From Gnetum montanum (taxonomy: Eukaryota; Streptophyta; Gnetopsida; Gnetales; Gnetaceae), in NCBI GenBank assembly GCA_015680685.1, contig MNCI01006577.1, forward strand, positions 274,773-338,772: DNA of 64,000 nucleotides, written 5' to 3'. Below the pieces are notes generated by a model that was not told the DNA's origin, ran no database searches, and was given only the letters and a program-made list of their open reading frames with translations. The number at the start of each line of letters is the position of its first letter. The first letter of the stretch is position 1. This document shows, piece after piece, positions 1-12,330 of the stretch. The position numbers and the translations under genes are program-made.

Positions 1-74
1 CATAAGCCTCACAATAGATGCCACAATCATATGTGCAAGCTCCATAGCCAACAAGACCACCATAGGGCCTAGAT

Positions 75-1640
75 CAAGCCTTCTAGATGATTTAGGACCT
101 AACAAAGGAGTTGAAGAGGCTTAAAGCCTCTACTTCACAAACTGTCAAAATTCTGAATTTTTACCAAGATGATCTCATTAGTCCTGTAGTCCCACCCTCA
201 ACACTTCTTCCTAGTGTTCCTATTCCCCAATTTAGTAAGTATAGTGGAGAAGGTGATCCCAATGCTCACCTTATTATCTTTCGATCTAAGTGCTTACTCT
301 TGTAGCCATGGCCTCATACCATCATGAGGATTTTTCCTATGTCTTTGACTAGGAAAGCACTTGATTGGTATCACACATTACCTAGAGGAGTTATCCTCTT
401 TAGAAGACTTGATAGCCTAGTTTGTCAATCGCTTCAAGTATAACTTGAAGCCCAAAATTATGCTTGACCAACTCATGAAGGTCAAGTAAGGAGTGCTAGA
501 ACTTGTACAAAAGTTCATCTAGCGATGGAATGAACTACTAAATGAAATACCAAAGCCCATAGTTGAAGCCCATCTTTTGGCCATATTCAAGGGGGTTGTG
601 AGTGACTTCATCAATTCAAAAATTTATTATCTTGACCTTTGTTTCCTTTGCTAAACATTTTTCCAAATAAAAAACATAGATGATTCTATGGAGGCTAGTC
701 ATGGTCTAGCCTATGTAGCATATAAGAGTCAACATGCTTGGAGAGATAAGGAAAAGAGAAAACAAAACAACACAACCATAGCAAATATAACTAAATAATC
801 AAAGACCACAAGCCAAGGGCCAAGAGCTAACCCACCCAAGGCCCCCACTAATGACTATAATAACCAACCATCAACCTCTAGGGCCACTGCATCGACAACT
901 GCTAGATCAAATTTTAAAAGGAAAGATCCTAGTAAGTACACAACCTTACCTATGCAACCATCCAAGATGCTAGTCCAATTGTTGAAGAGTGGGTGCATGC
1001 AATACAAACAAATGACTAAAACCATTCGAAAGAAACATGAGCGGCTATGTGAAATAGCTAAGAACCCCACTTGAGCAACCAAGAATGATCCTCAAATGTC
1101 TAGGTAGTTCAAATTATACTACTTCTACCATTATTACCAATTGCTTGGTCATGACATAGACTTCTACATCATGTTAAAGGATGACCTATAGAGGATGATA
1201 GATAGAGGGGAATTGATCTTAGATGCTTCCAACCTAGTTTGACCATAAAACCAATTAATGTAGGTCTATAAAGATCCATTAAATGCTAATGATAACCTTA
1301 TGTTATTTTTTCATTCAACATCAATGATGATCGAATATCCTTAAGAGAACCATTCGTGATTTGAGTACCCCTCTACAATGAAAGGGCTTCTTCAGCTTTT
1401 GATAGTTCAAGATCCTCCTTTTTCATAAGAGTACCATCATGAGTGCCTCCGAGGGAACCTTTTTTCATTAATGTACCCTAGCCTAAAATAACCCAACTAG
1501 TTGTAGCCCAACCAACTACATAATAACCTCATGTGATGGCCAATGCTACTACCTCTTCCTCACAATCAACAACTAATTACTAGAATATCTCAAGGAAGAA
1601 GCATAAGTAAAAGCTGAGCAACAAGGGTAACAAGTAGACA
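75..1640 (+). pseudogene. gag: Element D gag polyprotein, decayed
   Basis: Capsid/nucleocapsid precursor of element D. The readable block at 75-305 (with DLTKELKRLKAS, FYQDD and GDPNAHL) is followed by RKALDWYHTLP, FVNRFKYNLKP and EAHLLAIFKGVV. Exactly this order recurs in the gags of A, B and C. A zinc-knuckle-like block lies near 1110-1210 and a VYKDPLNAND block near 1260-1290. The frame is broken by many stops, mostly TAG or TAA where sister copies have CAG or CAA. The start lies near or left of the window edge. Nothing suggests a functional product. Confidence 0.75.
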
Positions 1641-1934
1641 GAGTCATGAAAGATAATGGGCCCACTGAAGCTCACTCTCATATTGGCTATACCCATGACC
1701 TCCTTTGCTCAGCACACTTCAACCAACAAGCCATAGGAGGCCACTAAAACTCATAACCAGAAGAATGATGAAGAGTCCCAACAACAACAACCTAAAGTAG
1801 TAGTTCACATTTTGGGATGCATGAAGGAAACAAAGCACAACTAGGGTGACAAGACCATGGCTAAGAACAAAATCTTCCTTAGTGTAATGGATCAAGTTAG
1901 GCAATTCCTTAAGTAGAAGAATACAACTCTAAGC

Positions 1935-2786
1935 TTGTATGACTTGATCATGACTTCTACCACACATCATGAGGTGCTAGTCAAAATTTTGACTTCCATC
2001 CCCATTAGTGAGAAAATCCTCACTAACGAGAAATCCATCCATGCAATGATGATTCCTTCCTCATCAAAGGAGGGGAATTCAACACCCCTAATATTTCGTG
2101 AGAGAAAAATCAAGGCTAATCTCCAAAATGGGAAAGTAACTACAACCCCTCTATTCATAAGCATACGTGTAGGACAATTTAAAGTGCATCAAGTGCATGT
2201 TGATGATGGGGCTGCAACTAATGTCATCCCATGCACCATCATTGAATTCTTGGACCTTACTATGAAAATACAACCTATAACCACCATGGCTCTTAAATCT
2301 TCCAATGGATCAAGAGTTGTTGTTAAGGGATCTATCTCCTTGGAATTTGTGGTAGAGAAGCAATTCCCCACGATCATTAATTTCTTGGTGGTGGAAGAGA
2401 CACCAAGGTTCAACCTTATCCTAGAAAGATCTTGGTTGGATGAATTACGAGCTATTTCCTCATCCATCCATCAAGAAATTAACCTTCCTTATGATGAAGG
2501 TGAAATCATCATCCATGGTGATAGCATGGTTTCCCTAACTGTTAACAATGTTGACATAGAGTAGGGGTTTGAAGTGGAGCTTTAGGAGGAATCTCCTAGC
2601 CATGAAGTGCATCAACTTAAGGGAGAGCAACAACCAAAGAATAATAATGATAAGCAATGAGATGTAGTATGGGATGAACTCCCTTTTAGCATCTTTAACA
2701 AAGGTGATGGTGAATATAAGCTTGTGCAGAGTAATCCTTACTCATTCCATAATCTTTCAAAGATTAGGAAAAATTTGCACAAGTGA
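1935..2786 (+). pseudogene. Element D retroviral-type aspartic protease (PR) and tail
   Basis: Aspartic protease of the gag-pro polyprotein, which would mature Gag and Pol. An open stretch runs 1935-2564 (209 codons). A lead block (YDLIMTSTTHHEV) shared with A, B and C is followed by VHVDDGAATNVIP, the D-x-G active-site loop, then FNLILERSWLDELRAISS and INLPYDEGEIIIHGD, the usual end of plant Ty3/gypsy proteases. The flap and C-terminal GRSW-like motif are present. Past the stop at 2562-2564 the sequence DELPFSIFNKGDGEYKLVQS continues and recurs in C, so the ancestral protein was longer. It is in the same frame as the gag block at 111-305. Confidence 0.82.
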
Positions 2787-3013
2787 AGTGCACCTAGCAT
2801 TCAATGACCCTATAACCAGATGCACTAGTAGACATGTAGCCTAACCTCTCCTTCTTAATTTTTTATACCTTTTTAATGTACTTTGTTTTACTCTTTATAC
2901 ATGTAGCCTAATTTTCTACTTTCATTTGCATTTTTACTTATTATAGCCTTTCTTTACTTTTACTCATGTTAAAAACATCAAAAATCCTTATAAACATATA
3001 TTTACTTTTTATC

Positions 3014-3212
3014 AATGGCCTGCTATGGCCTTGAACTAGCACCATGACCTACTATGGCCTTAAACTAGTGTAATAGTCCACTAAGACTTTAAACTGGCAA
3101 CATGGCTTACCATGGCCTTAAACTAGCAATTACAATCTTACAACAAGGCCTGCCATGGTCTTAAACTGGTAAAACCATATAAATTATGCCAACCATGGCC
3201 TAAAATTGACAA
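3014..3212 (+). repeat. AAACTAG minisatellite, post-protease cluster of D
   Basis: Degenerate head-to-tail units of about 30-50 bases read GGCCTGCTATGGCCTTAAAC followed by TAGCA or TGGCA. About six units can be counted by eye. The same unit family flanks protease, RT and integrase in the other copies. Between 2787 and 3013 I see only T-rich non-coding sequence. Confidence 0.75.
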
Positions 3213-3519
3213 ATTTCTCTTTTATTACATTATATTTATTTTTGTGTTTAGCCTATTATTGCATCAATGAGCCATTTAACTTTATAACCAAAAACATCAA
3301 TATAGCCATTTATAACATTTATGAACAAGAGATATATGGCCTGAAATAGAAACAAAAATTTATATTTAAAGTATCCATGACATACATAGCCATGGCCACA
3401 CTATGTGGCAAAAATGTCAAAAAATAATAACAACCATCCATAACATAGTCTTGGCCAATAATGGACATCAAAATTGAAACAACAAAAATATAATAAACAA
3501 CATGCTAAGACTAGGATGA

Positions 3520-6500
3520 TGGAGGTTGCTAAGAGGCATCTAAAGGAGGAAGTGGTGGGTCATTTCCACCCTCACTACTAGGACTACCAATGTCTTCTAA
3601 AGCCTAAAATACAATAAAATATACTCTAGTTAACAACAAGTAGCCAAAACTATAAACAAAATTAAAGATATAAAACATAAAATGCATCAAACCTACAAAG
3701 AATCTAGTTCCATGACTTCCCAGGGTAGATGTGGAAGGCCTTCCTCCAAAAAAATGGAGGATCTGATCCTCTATCATGTTGATCCAATCAAAATTCCCAA
3801 GATCAATGCTAGAGAGAATGCTAGTCCTATCTATAGCTATCCAAGAAAGTAACTCTTGGGTAGTAGCAGTTGTAGAGTCTCACCTGAAATAGTAGTAATC
3901 TAAGGAGTAGGGAATTTCTCCACCATAAGAGTACTCTTAAAGTGTTGATAAGCACTCTCTACCTAGATCCCTTAGATGAATAGCTTTCTCTTGCACCATT
4001 CAACCGATTTCTCCTCGAGCCACTTAAGGTGGGCCCCCTAATATTCTTTATACTACTGCTTGTGAGCCTTTTCTTTCTTATCCCACTCTAGGACCCAAGT
4101 GCAATGATCCTTCGAATCCTCAACCTTTTGAAGATGATGTTCATCTACATCTATTATTCAGCCATCTCCCATAAGAGCGTCACTTTATACTAAATTGTAT
4201 GCTAGTAGTAGGTCCACATGATCTCCTTAGTCTGCAATTTCCCTAAGTTAGCCACTTGGGCATTCTACAAAGGCCTTGTAATCCTAGAGATCCCTAATTA
4301 TGTCATCTTGCCATTGAGTCTTCTCTCTTAAGGCCATAACTTCCTTCCATAGTGATTTGTTGAACCCCTCTAGCTCCTATGAAGTTTTTGCACATGGCAT
4401 TGCTAGATCAGTAGTAATCTCATATAACTTCAAGGGTACAATAGATACATTAGAGGGAGGCTTATGCAAGGAGTCAATTTCCATGTCTCAGCTATGATTC
4501 CACTCCATATAAGGTACTATAGAAGCATGAAATACAACCATGAACAAAATGTATAACCTAAGATGGCCATGACATAAGCATAACCTATAACACAACCAAA
4601 TGATCAAATCATATTAAACAAAGTCCTTACCTATCTCGGGTGTAACTTGTTGCAATTGGTCGATGATGTTCTTATCCATTTCCCACATGAATTCCACCTT
4701 TTCTAGGGTCTTTACCCATGGTTCTACATTAAAATTAGGAACAAGGGCTTACACTAGTGGCTCAAGAACTATTACAAGCATAACAATCATTAAATGTTTA
4801 AGATGAAAACCAAAATCAAACAATAAGATATAACAAAAATGTTGAGGCATGGGCATACATGGCTCCTCCTCTTCTTCCTTTGGAATGATGATAAGGGATG
4901 TACCTAGCATTACCTCACCAAATAAGGTATCTAAATCATTGATGTATACCTCAAGTTGTAAGAGTGCCTCCTCCACATGCCTTTGTTCTTCCTCTATGGT
5001 AGCTTGGGTTTCCATAACCTAACGCTTGTCTACAATCATAGCACATAAAAAACTAGTTAACACATGAAACCATAGCATAGCCATAAAATATAAACCTTAA
5101 AACAAATAAACATAGATAAAGCATACTTGTAACTTCTTGATATGATATGGTGAGCTTGAAATTAATCTTCTTCATGTTAGGTTGGTCTGATGCTAGCGGT
5201 GCCTCCTCCATGGGCCTCTTGAGTTTCTCCTTGACTACCCCTTTAGCCTTCCAATGTCATTGTTTAGCCTCCAAGCTGATAATAAGAAATGTAAGAGGCT
5301 CATCATCATCTATGCTATCGAGGGACTCACACTACCTAGCATTAAGATCCTTAGTGGTGATGGACAACTAATCATACATCCCCTCTGGTGGGTTTTGGGT
5401 CTGCACCATTGGATAAATGTGCTTTGTCCAAGGCTTAGAAAGTTGACTTGGGTCTTGGAGAACAATCATCCATTCCTCCACACCACTAGAAACTCCACAA
5501 ACCTCTTTAAATAACCTGCAAAGAATGAAAAATTCATGTGGATTATTGTAGAAGTGTCAACACGGAGCCTAAGCATATCCTCCTAAAGCCCAATTGCCAA
5601 AGCAACTACCTAGCTGAACCTAGTGCCATCCATCAGTATCTTCTTAAAGGTCCACCTTTGCACAATGCTAATCATCTTCTTTTGTGATAATAGTTTGGGA
5701 AACACATGAGACCTAAATAAAGGATATGATTCCTTTGCATCAAAGTTCATGAAGTTATCCATCGAAATTTTGGACATGATCCATGTTGACACCAAGCCAC
5801 TTCAAAACTTCCTTATGATGGACCAATTGCTTCACTATTATGGTAGGAAGCTTTGCCCTATTAGTAGGGACACCAAACAAGCTTCAAAAGAGGCCTTCAT
5901 CAATGTCCATGTTAACCTTGATGCCATGAATGGTGGTGCTAAATGATCAGCTACCTTGTTGAAGAAGGTGATGATGTGCAACATCTTTGCAATAGGGATG
6001 GAAAGAATAGGTGAGATGAATATATCAAGCAAACTTACGTGCTCTATGTTTGCTTGGATGTATCCAAGTGCTTGTCTTCTTAGCCACTCCTGTGATGGTA
6101 TCACCTCACCAAACTTTAGGATGAGGGTCTTCTCATTACATCATGAAAGTAGTATGGTGACATCAATAGAGGTGGAAGATCTTGCAAAGCAAAAACCAAA
6201 TGGTTAGCATCAACATAGGCATGTTTTATAACTAGCTTAAGTAATAAGAACACTTAGAACTTTCATGATCAATAGGTCTTATGTTTACCTTTCCTCTTCT
6301 TCTTTAGTGTGGTTTGAGTGGAGGTTCTAGTAGAAAGGGTCAAGTCTAGAGAGCTCTTGGAGCCTAACCACCACTTGTGTATTGTCCCTTTGTCCTTGTG
6401 CTTCTTGTAGATAAGATTGAATCTCATGGTGTATTCACCAAAGTCCCCTCTTAACTATTCATACACAATAGTTCTAATTTTGGGGGCCTTTGGTGAATTC

Positions 6501-7106
6501 ATCTAGGGTAGTTTGAGCCACTACCAGGGTTTAATCATTAATTTTCAAGCCTTGATCATTGACTTTGTACCTACAAGAAGTTCATAAAACTAATGAAATT
6601 AGGAAAGGTAGTTAAGCTAGTAAAGCCAAAAAACATGAAAATGCCATAGTAACCATGCTTACCTTTATAGATGATACGTGGTGCTAGGAAAGTTCTGGAA
6701 CAATGTGTGGGCTCTATGTGCCACCATCAGAGTATTGTCAACATTATACTGACTATATTCTAGCATCATCTAGATCTCTGTGAGGTAATGGGGGTTGATC
6801 ATGTCTACATTTCCCCCTGCTATCTTGGGAGGTGGATTATCAATAATGAACCTAACAATTAGACCATATGGCTAAGGCAATAGTGTCTCAACTATGGCTA
6901 CAACCACATCTACAGACAAGTGTAACCATATCATCACACTAAAGTTTTATAGAATATATGTAAGGAACTCCCTTTCCTTAGGCTAGAACCATAGTGAAAC
7001 CTTTCCCAAAGTCATGTCAGGGAGTGGAGTGTTGGCCTTAGGGTGGCCAATGTAGCAAAAAGATCCCACCAACTCCACAATGATGAGAATAGACTTCAAG
7101 TAAACT
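3520..7106 (-). pseudogene. Antisense multi-exon gene (aORF) of element D, decayed
   Basis: Spliced-type gene on the strand opposite to gag-pol, between PR and RT. Exon 2 runs 7106-6663: ILIIVELVG, then PKEREFLTYIL, NFSVMIWLHLS and NTLMVAHRAHTLFQN, ending in AAAG|GTAAGC. Exon 3 runs 6570-6289, after TTCTTGTAG and ending GGAAAG|GTAAAC, with TLVVAQTTLDEF. A later long exon covers about 6200-5400, with LILKFGEV, EWLRRQALGYIQ and RFVEFLVVWRNG. An acidic exon with LDTLFGEV and EEEEEP lies at 5015-4850. Charged C-terminal exons cover 4750-3700, and a last exon near 3604-3520 has GSPSSEGG. Blocks and exon sizes match A and B. Many in-frame stops make it a pseudogene. The N-terminal domain looks FCP1/HAD-like without the catalytic Asp. 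Its role is unknown. Confidence 0.72.
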
Positions 7107-9501
7107 TTGCATGAAGAAAATACAAAAACATTATGACCAATTAGAATTTCTTAACAAGTTTGGAAAAGAATCCTAGTTGAAGCTGAAATTAGCTTCTGTA
7201 AAAAGCTCTATGGTGTTTATCTAAATTAGCTTAAGAAATTCCACAAAAAGCATTATTACAATCTTTCATAGCCTTTGTAGCCAAAATATTATAGCCAAAA
7301 CTTTATAGCTAGTTTGAACCATGCATAAAACTTAAAAAAAGCATTAAAACTCAGAAAAAAGCATATAGGAATAATAAAAAAGCTTTCTAAAAATAGTAAA
7401 ATCCTTTTCTTTTCTTAAAAATAAAATTAAAACATAAGTTGTACATGTTGACAAGCTAAGTTACACATATCAATTACATCCATCCCCAAAGGGAAAAAGT
7501 GCTACATTCATAATTTTGCCTTGTTGACATAGTCATAACCAAAAATTCATTAAAAGTTCATAAAAGCTCCAATTTCAGTGATTCTACCATGAAAAGAATC
7601 TTGAAATCTTTGCATCCATGACCATTGCAACTAGGAATACATAACCATTTTTTTACATGAAACATAGACAAAATTAGCAATATTGTAGTTGTCACCATTA
7701 ACACCCTTTCACATAGGGTTGGTAAAAAATTCACCAAAAATTTGTTTAAGCTTCAAACAAAGTGATTTCACCATTGTTTCAAAGCTTAAATTGAGGCCTA
7801 TGCACCCGCACTTAATGAAAATTCAAAATCATTGTTATTTGTTCAAAAAAAATTCACCAATTTGGGTGAAAATCTAAAAATGACGCAAAGCCCTTTTGAC
7901 ATAGACTTGATGAAAAAATTATTAAAATTTTGTTTTAAGGCCAATCATAGTGATTTCACCTCCATTAGAAATATAAAGCCAAGATCCATCTAGCCATAAC
8001 CAAGAATTACGTAAATCCTTTGTTGTTTTCTTAAAAAAAAATTATGAAATTACATAAAAATCTAAAAAATGCATACAAACCTAACTTATGTTCCAAAGCC
8101 AAATTGAATGAGAAAACAATCATCAAAAAGCTTAAATGAAGGGCTACAAACCCATAACATTAAAATATAAAAATATGTAGCCATTTTCTTAAAAATAAAT
8201 ACACAACATTGCTTGTTTTTTTCATGTAAAAAGCTAACATTCCTAAAGCCCAACTTAACATAGCCATAAAAAAATAGCTAAAATAGCCAAAACAAGTTGT
8301 GCCCATTAGAAATCATACCAAAATAATGGAGTAGGATTTTTTAAAAATTTAATTTTGATGAATCCTTAACCCTAGATTTGACAGAAATGATCCTACCCCC
8401 AAATTTTCTGAAAAATAATGAAAACAACAAGCCTTATTTTAAAAATCGAATCCACTAAAGCCAAAACAATGAAATGGCTATAGATCTATGTAGAAACAAA
8501 AAAAATGAGAGGTATGATTTTGTCAAAATTTTGATTTACCCCATCTATCAATGTAGATTTAGAAAAAATGGCCCCACATATGGCAAGAAAAACATAAGAA
8601 AAAACATGAAGAATAAGTAGAAATGAACGTAAAAATAGGTAGAACCACCTACCATAGACTAGTAGAAAATGAAGCTTGGATTGAGATGGGCCTAGGCAGC
8701 CCTAAAAAATCCATTTCTTGCTCATTTGCCTTTTAAATCCTAAGGTTCTAGCTCTTCCCTCCATGTTGTGTTGGTGCCATTGTAGGCTTAACATTGAGAA
8801 TAGTTAGAAATTGAGAAGGATGAGAGTTCTATGTTGTGTGATGGGAGAAATGGATGCTCCCATGTTGAAGATAATTGTCTTTGCAACAAAAATCTCTACC
8901 AGATCTCTCCTCCAATGCGTTGTTAGTGTAGAATGACAATTGTGATAAACAAAGTTATGTATTTTGGCATTAAAAACTCAAGAAAAACCTAAATGTCCAT
9001 CTCTAAACCCCAGCTGTCCATTTTGTGCACCATAAATCCAAGTATACTAAAGTGCAAAGGGGGGAAAGTCTCTTTCAAACTAAGATTGGTGGGAGTTATG
9101 TTGAAAACTCAAATTTTTAAATTTTTTGATTGTGGGCCCCACCATACATCCTTACTCATACATAAAACTGCTTCAACACTAAGTTTTGAGCATTTATTGA
9201 CACTTAGAACAATAGTCAAACATTAGCTCCCATGCATTCATGCTAGGGATATCATACCTAGCATGGATACATGCTTCCCATTTCATAAAACCATTATAAT
9301 ATAACTATTTTACCATTTTTAGTAGCTACAACCTACATTTTCAAACCTGGGCTTCTAAAATGGGATTGGACATCAACAAATCTAGACAATTTGAGTTGCC
9401 ACACTGAGGAAATAGTTCCCAACATGGAAGAAGGGGGATAACACCCATTCTTACCTCCTAACATGCATCTAGCCCAAGTTTGATCCTCCAAAGTGGGCCC
9501 A
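7107..9501. other. Element D spacer left part: aORF intron 1 and upstream region
   Basis: AT-rich and CpG-poor, with no convincing long gene. The part next to 7107 holds one copy of an about 150-base unit (7140-7290, minus sense) that is triplicated in C at 58590-59040. A possible aORF first ATG on the minus strand lies near 8784 (MAPTQ), matching the position of MAPKK in B. Sequence at 9330-9501 aligns with C 56210-56390 on the opposite strand, which shows that C and D shared this spacer before A inserted. Confidence 0.5.
9497..9501. repeat. Target-site duplication of element A, left copy (GCCCA)
   Basis: GCCCA stands directly before the LTR start TGTACTGTCC and again at 25955-25959 directly after the right LTR end TTTCA. 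Removing A restores a sequence that matches the uninterrupted relative in C near 56210-56220. Confidence 0.88.
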
Positions 9502-10765
9502 TGTACTGTCCAAAATCGTTGATGCAAGGCTGGAAGGGGACAAGCACCGCGGGATCTACGGACAAGCGCAAAAGACTCTACCTTTGATTGAGGGCAAGCT
9601 GGAACTGATGAAGGTAGAGTACCTTGAGTGGTCCGCACGTGGATCAAGCAAGGATTTCCCCAAACGTATTCCAATGTGCAATGTGCTGGGTTATATGTAA
9701 TTAGCGTAGTAAGCGTAATCCAGAATGTAAATGTGCAGAAATATAAACAAAGAGATAGGCAAGAATGAATGCAAACTATAATGAATCTTAATTGGAAATG
9801 AAACAATTTTATTGCAAAAATGAGGATTACAATGCACTGGTTTGAACGCAGTTGTGGGACTGACACAAGGTGGATGAAGAGCCCCAGTGGATGCGGATGG
9901 ATGATGGTATGCTGGTTTGGACTACAGGCACAGCGTGAAGGCTATATGGTTTACGTACAGGGTTGAAGTCCAGCGTGCAGGGTTGGTGTTCATATTTTGC
10001 CTAAGTGTTGCCGATTCTCGTTTTTTATGTTCGTTTCTCAAAATTGCCAACCCCGATCTAGTGAAAAATTGGGGGTTTTATGAGGTTTTGGGCATTGGAT
10101 TCGGATCTAGAAGGGTATGAGTGGCTGTGGATGAGAGAATTTTGGGTCAGATGACATGTGGCTGCGTTGCTCGAGTGCGAAGAATATTACAATGGTATAG
10201 TGTGCTGCATGCCAACGTGTACATGCTAGGCATGTGAACTCAATGTACAGACTTGCCCAATACAAAGGAATTGAACTTTACAAACGAGCATACTATTATA
10301 ATAGCAAATCTTGAACTTGGCCCTTGGATTTGAGAATGCTGCATGTTGAATTTGGGCTCATTTGGACTCGATCTAACAAGGTTTTGGAAGGCCCTGACTC
10401 GTGTACGCTGGGCGTACATGCTGGGCATGCAAGTCAGTGTGCAGGTTGGCTGAATCACTTGGTTGACCTCGCTTTTGGTGGTGCACACTAGGCATGCACG
10501 CTGGGCGTACACGCTGGGCATGTATAGGCCGACGTGCAGGATGCATACTTGGTGAAAAACAAGTGTTTTGAGTTTAAAATTCACTAGGTCTGATGCCAGA
10601 TGTCATTTTAGTCTTCTGTGGGTCCTAGGGAACTATTTCTTGCTCAGTTCAACTTTGTTTGAAGCCTTCTATGAGGTCCTCAAGCTTCAGTCATGCTAGG
10701 GAGCATCATGACTTAGCTCGATTCTTGTCGGAGAAGTGTTAAGCTGAGAATTTTGTGGTGTTTCA
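9502..10765 (-). repeat. 3' LTR of element A
   Basis: 1264 bases with TG...CA ends, matching 24680-25954 along its whole length. On the minus strand it begins TGAAACACCACAAAATT and ends CAGTACA. A TATA-like CATAAAACC sits at 10074-10082 (minus). Short words around GCATGCTGGGCGTACA recur at about 10390-10530. Open frames here on either strand are chance products. Confidence 0.92.
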
Positions 10766-10778
10766 TTGGTCCCTCTTT
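10766..10778 (-). other. Polypurine tract of element A
   Basis: On the minus strand AAAGAGGGACCAA abuts the LTR start TGAAACACC. B (48208-48220) and C (31978-31990) have the same kind of tract in the same place, so this is the plus-strand primer site. Confidence 0.85.
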
Positions 10779-11794
10779 GTTGATGCCTGGAGGAGTCGAC
10801 CCGAGAAGCATCGACAAAGAAGTACAAAACACCACAAGCAACTTAGTAGCATTTTCCTTCGACACTTGGCAAGATGTCATCACACTGTGTTCAGTAGTAT
10901 ATGGGATTGGGAAATGAAGTTTGTGGGGATCGAGAACTAATCAAGGGATTGTGCATGGGGAAGGGGATGCTCTGGTGTGTGTACAGGTCATGTTGATCCT
11001 TGTCAATAGCCATTGTTGAGCAGACTTGGAACCAAGACATGAGGTGTACATCCTTTGGCGGAACAAGGCTCTTTTTTAGTGTTTAAGAGGACTTGTTGGC
11101 ATAACCAAAGCCACGATGATGATGTGTTGCGTTCTTTAGAGGAACATGGCCTCTATTTAATGTTAAAGGGGACCTATTGGTGGAGAGCAAAATTCACACA
11201 ATGAGATGTTACTTGGGCGTTTGAGACATGAGTACTCATTTTCAAGACAACTGCCTTCCCGCCTAGGGCTTGTATGGGAAGTGCCAAGGGTCTTTTGTTT
11301 CTTTTTGGCTTTTTTTTGTACTCATGCTCAAGTGCCATGTTGTGTGTTGCAATTGCTTAAAAGTGTTGCAGCATGCAACAGTGTGATTGATGTTTTAGGA
11401 TGCACTGGTGTGTTAATGGTATAACTGAGTAGAGTATGTTGAAGAATAGATGAGAAATGTAAGTGGAAATGGGAATTGTACTAGTGAATGGCTTGATTAA
11501 CCTTGTTACGTGTGTTAGGAACAATGTGGTACCTTGCTACTGTGATGAAGTGCATTCTCATACGAACACCTCTGAGTGTCATCCTGCAAACACAACTCCA
11601 AGGAGACAAGAAAACCATGAGTGAGTGAGTAAGCTTAGATTTGAACAACAACTGAGGAAACAAAGGCACTAGATGAGACTTCAGACACTGAATATGCATG
11701 GCAGCGATGTTGTCAGGATCAACTGATGATGAGCGAAGCAGTTGCTCTGATGAAGTTTGAATGTAGCTATAGATCGAGAGGCAAGAGATGAAGC
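10779..11794 (-). other. Non-coding 3' tail of element A with an 81-base duplication
   Basis: Between the integrase-side minisatellite and the polypurine tract. A direct repeat of about 50 bases starts at 11053 (CTTTGGCGGAACAAGG) and again at 11134 (CTTTAGAGGAACATGG). The stretch next to the tract (10790-10840) is also found in B (48150-48205) and C (31995-32045), so it may serve replication or packaging; that is inference. No gene seen. Confidence 0.55.
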
Positions 11795-12018
11795 TACTAG
11801 TTTATAGTCGTAGCAGACTATCATGGGTTAGTTTTACATCATAACCCATTGGACGGTGTCAGTTTAGCATTGTAACGGACGGTGCATTGCTAGTTTATAG
11901 TCTTGGAGGACTGTGGAGAGGCAAACCAGTTTGTAGTCTTAGCGGAATCCAGCGAATGAAATTGTGGTAATTTAATGTTGTACTAGACGGGTGCTAGTTT
12001 ATTGTCATTGTGGACGTT
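11795..12018 (-). repeat. Degenerate CTAGTTTATAGTC minisatellite of A (post-integrase)
   Basis: Units such as CTAGTTTATAGTCTTGGAGG and CAGTTTGTAGTCTTAGCGG recur about every 40-55 bases. This is the same unit family as in the clusters of B, C and D, read from the other strand. It merges into the regular 37-base array at 12019. Confidence 0.7.
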
Positions 12019-12315
12019 TTGTGGTATTAGTTTATCGTCATGATTCCAGGATGATCTGTGGTATCAGTTTACCGTCATGATTCCAGGATGATTTGTGGTA
12101 TCAGTTTACCGTCATGATTCTAGGACGATTTGTGGTATGAGTTTACCATCATGATTCCAGGACGATCTGTGATATCAGTTTACCATCATGATTCCAGGAC
12201 GATCTGTGGTATCAGTTTACCATCATAATTCCAGGACAATCTATGGTATCAGTTTACCGTCATGATTCCAGGACGATCTGTGGTATCACTTTACCGTCAT
12301 GATTCCAGGACGATG
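12019..12315 (-). repeat. 37-base tandem array, eight units
   Basis: The word TGATTCCAGG starts at 12041, 12078, 12115, 12152, 12189, 12226 (TAATTCCAGG), 12263 and 12300: an exact 37-base spacing. Each unit also holds TATCAGTTTACCGTCA. It directly follows the integrase stop. It is a locally amplified form of the family minisatellite. Confidence 0.93.
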
Positions 12316-12330
12316 GCATACCTAAGATGT

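Noticed and set aside
9333-9866. 177-codon open stretch on the minus strand
   Set aside because: It crosses the LTR border and target duplication of element A, and its relative in the other LTR is not open over the same length.
12019-12315. CRISPR-like regular array
   Set aside because: Units are continuous 37-base repeats without variable spacers, in plant retrotransposon DNA.
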